Part shown: piece by piece, positions 1-5,922 of the stretch
Position numbering within the stretch: position 1 is the stretch's first letter
Layout: each line of letters opens with the position of its first letter
NCBI GenBank assembly: GCA_007128345.1
Contig: SKXS01000115.1
Location: 1-7,919 of the forward strand
Reading direction: 5' to 3'
DNA length: 7,919 nucleotides
Source of the DNA: Spirochaetia bacterium
GTDB lineage: Bacteria; Spirochaetota; Spirochaetia; PWKH01
The notes under the pieces: generated by a model
Told to the model about the DNA's origin: nothing
What the model saw: only the letters and a program-made list of their open reading frames with translations
Databases searched by the model: none
Translations under genes and position numbers: made by a program

Positions 1-49
1 CCCAGAAACCGACGAGGAACATCGCCAGCAGCAGCAGCCGCTCAATCAT
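1..49 (-). CDS. mnhC: MnhC/MrpC-like antiporter subunit, N-terminal fragment (runs off left edge)
   Basis: Only the first 16 codons lie in the window. Reading leftward from the ATG at 49-47, the peptide begins MIERLLLLAMFLVGFW, which is hydrophobic and fits the first transmembrane helix of the MnhC/MrpC (NuoK-like) subunit. The start codon shares the tetranucleotide ATGA with the stop of the preceding MnhB gene, so the two are translationally coupled. Identification rests mainly on context, because an MrpB subunit is normally followed by MrpC (MbhF followed by MbhG in the Mbh order). The fragment is too short for family motifs to be seen. The rest of the gene, and presumably the large MrpD-like subunit, lies beyond position 1. 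Confidence 0.7.
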   Translation of the reverse strand, partial: MIERLLLLAMFLVGFW

Positions 50-846
50 GAGACCTTCCTCCCTACCATGGCAATGCATATAAATCCGATTCCTGTGCCG
101 ACGATCATACCGATGCAGATGTCAAGCACCATGATGAATGCCGCTGATTCATCAAACAGCCGGGCAAAGGGATTGCCGAGGAATCCACTGCCCGCAAACA
201 GGCCGCTGACAGTCATGAGCACCAGCAGCAGATACGATGCCGACTCAATGCGGTAGAGCACCGGCGCCTGGGTCAGCATCGAGGTCACTTCCTCTCGTTT
301 GCCCAACGCCAGGAAGACGATCCCTGAGGCAATGACCGCACCGCCCTGGAAACCGCCGCCTGGAGAATAGTGACCGTAGAGCATCACATAGAACCCAAAC
401 ACCAGCACCACAGGTCCGAGCACCCCGGTGACCACTTCCAGCAGATGGGTCCGCAGGGTATGGGACTTCGGTTTTTCTACAGGAATAGTGAATGTGGGTG
501 TATCCGGTGCTTCACCCTCCCCGGTGAACCCGTGCGCCATGCCGGAGGCATCAAACCCTTCGGGGAGAATTGCACCTGCACGGGTCAGCATACCTATGGT
601 CCCGCAGACTGCTGCAATCAGCACGAGAGTCTCACCCAGGGTGTCGAAGAATCTGAAGCCCAGGTAGACCGCGCTCACGAGATTAATAGCTCCTGAATCG
701 CCGACACCGTAATGCTCAAGGTAGTCCCTTGCTGCGGCCGGCCAGGGGACATCGATGAGAAAAACAGGCAGGAGAACCGCCGCCGCTGCTAGGAGGGCTG
801 CGGCAGCCTGCACATGGTACCTGAGCGTATGGGTACGCATTGTCAC
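46..846 (-). CDS. mnhB: MbhE-like domain fused to MnhB/MrpB antiporter subunit
   Basis: Integral membrane subunit of a Mrp-type cation/proton antiporter or related ion-pumping complex, 266 aa. Residues about 15-31 form a first hydrophobic segment. Residues about 50-90 contain GAINLVSAVYLGFRFFDTLG-E, the motif of MbhE and of the far C-terminus of MrpA. A polar linker (about 92-128) follows, then a MnhB domain (about 129-262) with the family signature GHYSPGGGFQGG at 158-169 and further hydrophobic helices. Classical MrpB is about 140 aa, so the extra N-terminal half is a real domain and not a misplaced start. The upstream-most start is GTG (846-844), overlapping the previous stop as GTGA, with AAAGGA 6 nt before it. 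ATG at 840-838 is an alternative with a weaker GAGGG. The stop overlaps the MnhC start. Confidence 0.88.
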   Translation of the reverse strand: MTMRTHTLRYHVQAAAALLAAAAVLLPVFLIDVPWPAAARDYLEHYGVGDSGAINLVSAVYLGFRFFDTLGETLVLIAAVCGTIGMLTRAGAILPEGFDASGMAHGFTGEGEAPDTPTFTIPVEKPKSHTLRTHLLEVVTGVLGPVVLVFGFYVMLYGHYSPGGGFQGGAVIASGIVFLALGKREEVTSMLTQAPVLYRIESASYLLLVLMTVSGLFAGSGFLGNPFARLFDESAAFIMVLDICIGMIVGTGIGFICIAMVGRKVS

Positions 847-1076
847 CCTCTATCCTTTCGTTCGGTATTCCGTATCACCCCTATGAAGACCACGGTTGTT
901 ATGCCTGCGCCGACTGCCGCCTCAGTAATGGCTACATCAGGTGCATGCAGCAGATAGAACATCAGAGCGCACAGGAGACTGACCGCGGATAGGGCAATGA
1001 TTCCGTGGAGCAGGTCCCTGGCTGCCAGAGCATACACAGAGAGTATGAGGACCAGTACAAGCAGGATCACGGTCAT
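843..1076 (-). CDS. MbhD-like / DUF4040 subunit (MrpA C-terminal segment as a separate gene)
   Basis: Small membrane protein of 77 aa, with hydrophobic segments at about 1-18, 22-43 and 55-68. Residues 45-58 read APDVAITEAAVGAG, the hallmark of the DUF4040/MbhD family. In classical Mrp antiporters this corresponds to a stretch near the C-terminus of the large MrpA subunit, which lines the ion path with MrpA helices. Here it is free-standing, as in archaeal Mbh/Mbx-type modules. The ATG at 1076-1074 overlaps the MrpG stop by 4 nt and is preceded by AAGGA about 7 nt upstream. The stop overlaps the start of the MbhE-MnhB fusion. Family assignment is firm. The choice between antiporter and hydrogenase-type complex is not decided by this gene. 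Confidence 0.87.
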   Translation of the reverse strand: MTVILLVLVLILSVYALAARDLLHGIIALSAVSLLCALMFYLLHAPDVAITEAAVGAGITTVVFIGVIRNTERKDRG

Positions 1077-1420
1077 GGGGCTTTCCTTCTTCCTTTCAGG
1101 GTACGTAGACGATCAGGCCGCCATACCGGAGTGCCTGCATTCCAGGCAAACCGTGCAACTATGTGGGAGCCGGTGGGTGCTGAAAACAGGAAGAATATGA
1201 TGATCACGATCACCCGCGAAGCAACAGCCCAGCTTGGCGCGAGCAGCAGGGCTCCAACGCATGTGGTGAGCACCGCAGTGGTCCCGCATAGGGCGCTGGC
1301 CTGCAGCCTGGAGTAGGGATCTGGAAACCTGAACAGACCGATTACGCCTGCCGTCCCGAACAGTACTGCTGCGGCAAAGATGCAAGCTGCCAGCACTTCA
1401 CGTATCATCATGGCTGTCAT
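1073..1420 (-). CDS. mnhG: MnhG/MrpG cation/proton antiporter subunit
   Basis: Membrane subunit G of the Mrp/Mnh complex, 115 aa, matching the usual 100-125 aa. Three hydrophobic segments are visible (about 10-31, 44-63, 67-83). The family pattern GVIGLFRFPDPYSRLQA occupies residues about 25-41, and a later P-x-x-S-H motif (PTGSH, about 81-85) matches the conserved Pro/His region of MnhG. The C-terminal tail (about 95-115) is basic and soluble. The start ATG (1420-1418) overlaps the MrpF stop (ATGA) and has a strong GAGGAGG a few bases upstream. Two further ATGs at codons 4 and 5 could also serve. The stop overlaps the next start in the same way. G normally works as an obligate part of the whole complex. 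Confidence 0.9.
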   Translation of the reverse strand: MTAMMIREVLAACIFAAAVLFGTAGVIGLFRFPDPYSRLQASALCGTTAVLTTCVGALLLAPSWAVASRVIVIIIFFLFSAPTGSHIVARFAWNAGTPVWRPDRLRTLKGRRKAP

Positions 1421-1695
1421 GATTCCTCCTCATGCTCAAGGCGGTCCTTCAGGAATCGGGCAATAGCCAGAAACCCGAGGAATCCGAAGATATCATAGAC
1501 GAGCGCCACATCCAGGTAGATGTGGCGTCCCTGCTGAACTCCCCTCAGTACAAGAAATGCCAGCACGATGCCTGACATCACATTCAGGGCCACCAGGCGG
1601 TCCGCAGCTGTCGGCCCGAGTACGAGACGGACTGTGCACACAACCGCACAGAAAACCATAAACCACTGCATGGATGTGAACAACATCCCGCTCAT
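1417..1695 (-). CDS. mnhF: MnhF/MrpF cation/proton antiporter subunit
   Basis: Three-helix membrane subunit F of the Mrp/Mnh complex, 92 aa from the start chosen here. The signature RLVLGPTAADRLVALN lies at residues 23-38, followed by a hydrophobic helix. YLDVALVYDIFGFLGFLA then gives the typical third helix with its conserved Asp. An in-frame ATG two codons further upstream (1701-1699) is possible. I prefer the ATG at 1695-1693 because GGAAGG lies 7 nt before it, against 1 nt for the other, and because it makes the same ATGA overlap with the mrpE stop that is seen throughout this operon. The stop overlaps mrpG. Family members in other complexes are also called MbhB. Confidence 0.9.
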   Translation of the reverse strand: MSGMLFTSMQWFMVFCAVVCTVRLVLGPTAADRLVALNVMSGIVLAFLVLRGVQQGRHIYLDVALVYDIFGFLGFLAIARFLKDRLEHEEES

Positions 1696-2204
1696 AGCCA
1701 TACCTTCCGAACATATGCCTCGAGCCTGCCCTTCACCTCATTACCGGCTGCTGTGGAATGGGTGGTACTGCAGAAGAACCAGTGTACAGTCAGGTGATCA
1801 TCGTTGAGATCCAGCGTGACGGTGCCCGGGGTTAGGGTTATGGAATTTGCCAGAACCATCCGTGCAAAGTCCGACCGGAGCCGGGTTTTAAAATGGACGA
1901 TTCTTGGGCTTGCCCGTCCGGTTACTACCGCTGCGAGCATCCTGAAGCTTGCCTGGTATATCAACAAGAAGAGCAGGCAGAGGTAGATTGCCAGGTGTAC
2001 CGGCCGGGGAAGGAAAAAACGCAGGTTTGCCTGGTGACGGGCTATGAACACATCATAGGTAAGGGAAGCGATACCCAGTGCCCCCAAAGCGCCTGCTGCT
2101 AGGGAAAAGAGATCCAGGCTCCAGACAAAGAGCATCCATACGGCAAACATGGCCAGCGCGGTAATTGAAAAACGTATGAGACGCCATTTTCCTTCCGGCC
2201 GCAT
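1692..2204 (-). CDS. mnhE: MnhE/MrpE cation/proton antiporter subunit
   Basis: Subunit E of the Mrp/Mnh complex, 170 aa (usual about 160-170). Hydrophobic helices occur at about 11-29, 31-48 and 65-85. The soluble C-terminal half carries the diagnostic pattern LANSITLTPGTVTLDLND (about 117-134) and then LTVHWF. The ATG at 2204-2202 begins only 3 nt after the stop of the EIIA gene and has AGGT 5 nt upstream inside that gene, so translation is probably coupled to it. E is the first antiporter gene of this unit, not the fifth as in classical mrpABCDEFG operons. That matches the position of MbhA in Mbh/Mbx-type modules. Confidence 0.92.
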   Translation of the reverse strand: MRPEGKWRLIRFSITALAMFAVWMLFVWSLDLFSLAAGALGALGIASLTYDVFIARHQANLRFFLPRPVHLAIYLCLLFLLIYQASFRMLAAVVTGRASPRIVHFKTRLRSDFARMVLANSITLTPGTVTLDLNDDHLTVHWFFCSTTHSTAAGNEVKGRLEAYVRKVWL

Positions 2205-2207
2205 ACG

Positions 2208-2666
2208 TTACCTGTCCCGATCAGATATAATCCGGCAGAATGCTTCCCGGGAATCTGCATGCTTGAGTCCTTCCCTGAATGATTGATCATGCAGCAGCCG
2301 GGCCAGCTTTGACAGCACCTTGATGTGAATACCCGCATTCGCATCAGGCCCGGCCATGAGGAACACCAGCGAGACCGGTTCCCCGTCGGGAGCCTGAAAA
2401 TCCCTGGGCGGATCCAGCCGGGCTGCAGCTATCACAGTTGTGTCCACCGCATACGAATGCGCATGCGGTACCGCACACCCTACCCCTAGACAGGTGGAGG
2501 ACAGGGTCTCCCGCTTCATGATATCAGCGAAGAGCTGATCAGGATCAGCTATGCCGTGTGTTTCCGCAAGGAGATCAACCAATCTGCGATAGATGAGTTC
2601 CTTCTCCTGCTCCTGAGGGTCCAGGAGCACGCACTCCTGCAGTAATCTCGAGCTCATGATTGCCAT
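2208..2666 (-). CDS. PTS EIIA type-2 (fructose/nitrogen, PtsN-like) domain protein
   Basis: Stand-alone cytoplasmic EIIA domain of the fructose/mannitol/nitrogen class, 152 aa, the normal single-domain length. The phosphorylation site is recognisable: GVGCAVPHAH at residues 61-70, with His68 as the expected phospho-acceptor following the conserved Pro. The second family block, LVFLMAGPDANAG-HIKVLSKLARLL, lies at about 100-125. No EIIB or EIIC gene is in the window, so a regulatory role like PtsN (EIIA-Ntr) is more likely than sugar transport. Established precedents are E. coli EIIA-Ntr binding TrkA and KdpD to control K+ transport. The ATG at 2666-2664 has GAGG 7 nt upstream. It starts 2 nt after the P-II-like stop and ends 3 nt before mrpE. 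The regulatory partner is inferred. Confidence 0.88.
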   Translation of the reverse strand: MAIMSSRLLQECVLLDPQEQEKELIYRRLVDLLAETHGIADPDQLFADIMKRETLSSTCLGVGCAVPHAHSYAVDTTVIAAARLDPPRDFQAPDGEPVSLVFLMAGPDANAGIHIKVLSKLARLLHDQSFREGLKHADSREAFCRIISDRDR

Positions 2667-2668
2667 TG

Positions 2669-3040
2669 CTACACCTCTTCATCTTCAGGAACCAGCCCTG
2701 AGACCCAGTCAACTGGGACGGTAAACATGATCCCGGTTCCTGGATTATCGAGCCCGCCTATACGTTCATCCACCAGTGACTTCAGCCGTTGAACCGTAGC
2801 TTCATCCCGGACTACTGAAACGATCGTTTTATTGTAGGGCTTGTTTCCCTTCATAAAATCCTTGAACCCGGCAAACAAGGGCACTTCGTAGGTTAGGAAC
2901 CTGCCCATTCCCTCAGAGTCAATGATCGTTGCACCCGTAACCCCTGCTTCGATATATGCCTCAAGGACTTCTTCCAGGTGTTCCTCATTATTCAGTACGA
3001 ATACCAGCAGTTTCATTCCCACAGACAGCCTCTCTTTCAT
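2669..3040 (-). CDS. P-II-like signalling protein (divergent GlnB/GlnK-fold)
   Basis: Small soluble protein of 123 aa with the alternating strand-helix pattern of a P-II ferredoxin-like fold. Hand comparison with GlnB, numbering from the internal Met9, aligns EAGVTGATIIDSEGMGR (about 23-39) with the GlnB segment GITGMTVTEVKGFGR. GTGIMFTVPVDWVSGL (about 93-108) aligns with the GlnB C-terminal KIFV strand. The canonical uridylylated T-loop tyrosine, the B-loop TGxxGDGK lysine and the RxRTGE C-loop are absent. It is therefore a divergent P-II-like protein whose ligand cannot be guessed from canonical residues. The ATG at 3040-3038 has AGGG 6 nt upstream. ATG at 3016-3014 gives a more family-like N-terminus (MKLLVFVLNNEE) but has poor ribosome-binding spacing. 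It is first in the run leading into the EIIA and Mrp genes. Confidence 0.78.
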   Translation of the reverse strand: MKERLSVGMKLLVFVLNNEEHLEEVLEAYIEAGVTGATIIDSEGMGRFLTYEVPLFAGFKDFMKGNKPYNKTIVSVVRDEATVQRLKSLVDERIGGLDNPGTGIMFTVPVDWVSGLVPEDEEV

Positions 3041-3193
3041 GTACTACCCTGGCAAAACCGTTCTGTCCTGCCGCGTTCGCATGCATCACATGTCCAAACC
3101 CCGAAGGGCCATCTGTATTGTATCCTCAGATTACCAAAAACTCCAGAGAATCCATGCCCTTGTTTTCTCACCAGTGCATGGTGGTATGCAGGT
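3041..3193. other. 153-nt gap between the MoxR/DUF58/DUF4129 genes and the P-II/EIIA/Mrp genes
   Basis: This is the only non-coding break of any size inside the leftward cluster. I see no convincing gene, no tRNA and no hairpin with a U-run. A small inverted repeat TGCAT-6 nt-ATGCA occupies 3175-3190, just beyond the stop of the DUF4129-like gene, and is too weak for a terminator. Because all other junctions overlap or are 2-3 nt apart, this gap is where the cluster may be split into two transcription units. Confidence 0.6.
3117..3122 (-). promoter_or_regulatory. Possible -10 element for the P-II/EIIA/Mrp unit
   Basis: On the minus strand this reads TACAAT, five of six matches to TATAAT, about 77 nt upstream of the P-II-like start. 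No good -35 hexamer stands 16-18 nt before it, and there is no TGn extension. The call rests on its position in the only sizeable gap and is weak. Confidence 0.22.
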
Positions 3194-4708
3194 TCAGTTT
3201 TCAGTCTCCTGTGCTGCTGCGGCTTGCTGCAGTCTGCTGCGCAGGCGCTTCATGTCACCGAGCATGGCAGGAAGGTCTCCTTCAGGCAGTGGATTCTCGG
3301 CATAGAATACCTGGTTAAGCCGATCGCGGATATGACTGGGAAGTTCATCATCTATGTCGGCGAATTTGCAGCCGATGCGCAAAAGAAATTCACCTGGCCC
3401 CTCATGGCTGCGGTAGCTGACCCCCGCTGATTCAGCAGCCTTAATGAGGGAGATGAATGCCCTGACCACTTGGTTCCGCTCCCGCTGCTTCTTCCTGGAT
3501 ACCTTGTCACTGGCAAGGATTGCCTGCAGCGGCGGAGGCAGCCGTGATCCGGAAATATGCCGTGCCGCTGCCGGATGAGCTAAGTTCAGCAGTTCCAGCA
3601 ATGTGGCTATGAGCCCCTGGAAGAACAGCCGCAGAGCACCCGTCAGCCTTCGAAGGGGGTGAAACTGCCTGATTGACTGGTAGAACGAGGTGAGAACCAG
3701 CGGCTTGGCCACCATGATAATAATCGCACCCAGGCCTGCCGCGCCCACTACCCGCAGGAGAATGAGAAAGAATCGGGACGGATCCCCGTGTTCCAGTCCC
3801 TCGAGCAGCTCGCTCGGCTCCCGCGCCCCGAAGTATGAATCCCACCGGAGCGCAGCGGGATCGGGCATATCGGTAAACCTTGTGGTTCTGGTGAGCCATC
3901 GCGCTATCGTGCCCGGGGGAAAGATCGAAAGACCGGGGCTGACGATCAGGCCGACCGTCAGGCTGATCAGAATAATGATCAGCGCTGCAGCAGCTCTGCT
4001 GTAGACTGCAGACCTGGGCATGTTCAGCCCCTGATGCAGCTGCCGCTGAATGTCGGTCATATGGGCAAACAGGAACCTGATCATCCCGTGGGCGACAATG
4101 GATGCAACGAGGCATAATCCGGTTATCAAGGAGATGGAGACTCCCGACAGGTTAACAATAAGCACTGCGGCAAACTGTATTACTACAAACGTATGTACCA
4201 GCTTCCAGGCAGCTGCCGCATGCTTGGAGTAGTCAGCTGACTCTACCACGGTGTCCCGCATACGCCTTGCCAGGCCGATTTCCTCGTATCCCCGGGAATA
4301 GCGTATTAGTATATCCAAGGACCCGCTGTAGTGCATGACAGCCGCACTTCCCGCCCACTGCATACCGAAGAGCATCACCATAGCTGCTGTTCGCATCAGC
4401 CACGTATCTCCCACCAGCAGAGACAACCCGAATGAGACTATTGCGCCCAGGATGTGCCTCCGCAGCCCGAAGAGTGCTGAGCCCCTGTTTTCCCGGGCAA
4501 ATAATCCTGTAATCAGTTCCAGGACCCCTACCCCAACCAGGGAACCTGCAGCCAGAGGATACCGGAATCCCTGCATGCCTGCATCACGCAGAAGGAGCAT
4601 CAGGCCTGCGGCAAGAAAGAAGGGAGCCAGAAACGCTGCTGCTGTGATAGGTGCATGGGAGAGCGGAGAATCGCGCGTATGTGCTGTGTGGGAAGGCTCG
4701 AAGTTCAT
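3194..4708 (-). CDS. Multipass membrane protein with DUF4129-like C-terminal region
   Basis: Large protein of 504 aa. Hydrophobic segments appear at about 21-40, 49-70, 85-100, 103-124, 171-188, 190-210, 236-257 and 313-336. A polar stretch at about 260-311 between the last two could be extracytoplasmic. Residues about 395-415 are strongly basic (SRKKQRERNQ). The tail at about 413-492 resembles DUF4129: a helix, then AGVSYRSHEGPGEFLLRIG in place of the usual G-x-x-R-x-x-x-E-T-P-x-E-[FY] pattern, then a Y-A-E-N-P segment and a long helix. No transglutaminase core or catalytic Cys-His-Asp set is evident, although DUF4129 is often joined to one. ATG at 4708 overlaps the DUF58 stop (ATGA) and has GGGAGG (4717-4722) 8 nt upstream. 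Its role is unknown. Context suggests a membrane partner of the MoxR/DUF58 system. Confidence 0.72.
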   Translation of the reverse strand: MNFEPSHTAHTRDSPLSHAPITAAAFLAPFFLAAGLMLLLRDAGMQGFRYPLAAGSLVGVGVLELITGLFARENRGSALFGLRRHILGAIVSFGLSLLVGDTWLMRTAAMVMLFGMQWAGSAAVMHYSGSLDILIRYSRGYEEIGLARRMRDTVVESADYSKHAAAAWKLVHTFVVIQFAAVLIVNLSGVSISLITGLCLVASIVAHGMIRFLFAHMTDIQRQLHQGLNMPRSAVYSRAAAALIIILISLTVGLIVSPGLSIFPPGTIARWLTRTTRFTDMPDPAALRWDSYFGAREPSELLEGLEHGDPSRFFLILLRVVGAAGLGAIIIMVAKPLVLTSFYQSIRQFHPLRRLTGALRLFFQGLIATLLELLNLAHPAAARHISGSRLPPPLQAILASDKVSRKKQRERNQVVRAFISLIKAAESAGVSYRSHEGPGEFLLRIGCKFADIDDELPSHIRDRLNQVFYAENPLPEGDLPAMLGDMKRLRSRLQQAAAAQETEN

Positions 4709-5922
4709 CCCGACATCCTCCCAGCGGCACCAAAATAGAGTTCCTCACCATGCTCATACAATGGATATACGCTGAAGCCCTGATCCCTCAGGGCATACGC
4801 ATTCTTTGGCCGCTCTGCGGCAGTGAACAAGGAGATATCATATCCCCGCTGCCTGAGAAATGTCAGGATCTTCAGTTCATCCGGTGAGGGTATCGGTCCA
4901 AAATAATAGATGCGCATCAGCTCTTTGAGTGCTGAGGCCATGTGAGTGAGCATAGCACTGCAAGCAAGGGCGCTTTCATGCGGGGTGATTGCGGCAAGGA
5001 CTGCAAGCAGGGCATGCGCCTGTTCGGAACCTGAATCCTGCTGCAGCATGATGTACTGCCCTTCATCTGGTGCAGTGCTCTCCTTGGCAGTGTCAAGAAC
5101 TCCGTTCGCATAGAACCCCACCGGCTGGTCGCCTGCTATGCAGGCGGCGGCAGCGGAAGCGGCACCGGTTACTGCACGCTCCATCCATCCGTACCGATGC
5201 CTTGACGGGTATGCCGCAGCAGTGAGGTTAAGGACGATGCATACCGGAGCAAGGAGAGTCTGGCTGTACTCCATGGTCTGGAGCTGCGCATGCCTGGCAG
5301 AAGCCTTCCAGTTGACGTACCGCATGGGATCTCCCGGCTGGTAATCCCTCATGCCCCGGTACCTGCTCTGGTCCTCGTGCATGATGTCCCGGACAACTGC
5401 AGGTCCGCCGGTTGCACCCTTGCGTATCGTATGGGGAAAGGGAAGCACCTCGGGATATATGATGATCTCCAGTTTGGTCTCCGGGAATGAACGCTCCCAC
5501 GGGAAAATCCCCAGAGGATCACTCCCGGACATGCTGACAGGACCGACGGTGTATACGCCCCTGCGGTACCCCCTGAGGGTGTTATGCAGCTTCAGCTCAC
5601 TCCTGGGTTTCATGGGAGTAAGCACCTTCGGAAATCTGCTGAAATAGAGCACTTCCGAGATATCAGAAATTGATGCCCAATGGAGAGGAAAACGGCTTGT
5701 ATGCGCAATTCGGGTGACGACAGAAACCGGCTGACCTGCTTCTATGTAGATGTTTGCCTGCTCCCGTGAAACACTGATCCCCGCCCTGACTGACATCGCC
5801 CATGCATAGGAGATAAGCACCAGCAGAATCTGCGTGATAAGCACCGCCTGAAAGAGCCATGAAGGAAGAAAGAGCAAGCTGAAAAGGGTGAGCGCCAGCA
5901 GCCAGGAAATCTTCTCTATCAT
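4705..5922 (-). CDS. DUF58 family protein
   Basis: Membrane-anchored protein of 405 aa. Two hydrophobic segments lie at about 6-20 and 22-44. A beta-rich region follows (about 45-160), including the GYRRGVYTVGPV-DPLG pattern (118-138) common in this family. The DUF58 hallmark then appears at 187-210: RYRGMRDYQPGDPMRYVNWK followed by ASAR. The C-terminal part (about 220-400) would correspond to the degenerate VWA-like fold usually found after this motif. DUF58 proteins are almost always encoded beside MoxR ATPases and are presumed to be their partners at the membrane. The exact activity is not established. ATG at 5922 overlaps the MoxR stop as ATGA. Its ribosome-binding site is weak, which suggests coupling to upstream translation. 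Confidence 0.9.
   Translation of the reverse strand: MIEKISWLLALTLFSLLFLPSWLFQAVLITQILLVLISYAWAMSVRAGISVSREQANIYIEAGQPVSVVTRIAHTSRFPLHWASISDISEVLYFSRFPKVLTPMKPRSELKLHNTLRGYRRGVYTVGPVSMSGSDPLGIFPWERSFPETKLEIIIYPEVLPFPHTIRKGATGGPAVVRDIMHEDQSRYRGMRDYQPGDPMRYVNWKASARHAQLQTMEYSQTLLAPVCIVLNLTAAAYPSRHRYGWMERAVTGAASAAAACIAGDQPVGFYANGVLDTAKESTAPDEGQYIMLQQDSGSEQAHALLAVLAAITPHESALACSAMLTHMASALKELMRIYYFGPIPSPDELKILTFLRQRGYDISLFTAAERPKNAYALRDQGFSVYPLYEHGEELYFGAAGRMSG

Noticed and set aside
1824..1844. Telomere-like GGGGTTAGGGTTATGG on the plus strand
   Set aside because: On the minus strand it encodes the conserved NSITLTPGTV segment of MrpE, so the resemblance is a by-product of codons for Ile-Thr-Leu-Thr-Pro.
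3096..3108. CCCCGAAGGGC as a terminator hairpin for the DUF4129-like gene
   Set aside because: The stem is only 3-4 bp and no U-run follows on the minus strand. It is also far downstream of the stop.
2922..3430. Overlapping plus-strand open frames across the 3041-3193 gap
   Set aside because: They run antisense through the P-II-like and DUF4129-like genes, have Cys/His/Ser-rich unstructured translations typical of shadow frames, and lack a convincing ribosome-binding site.
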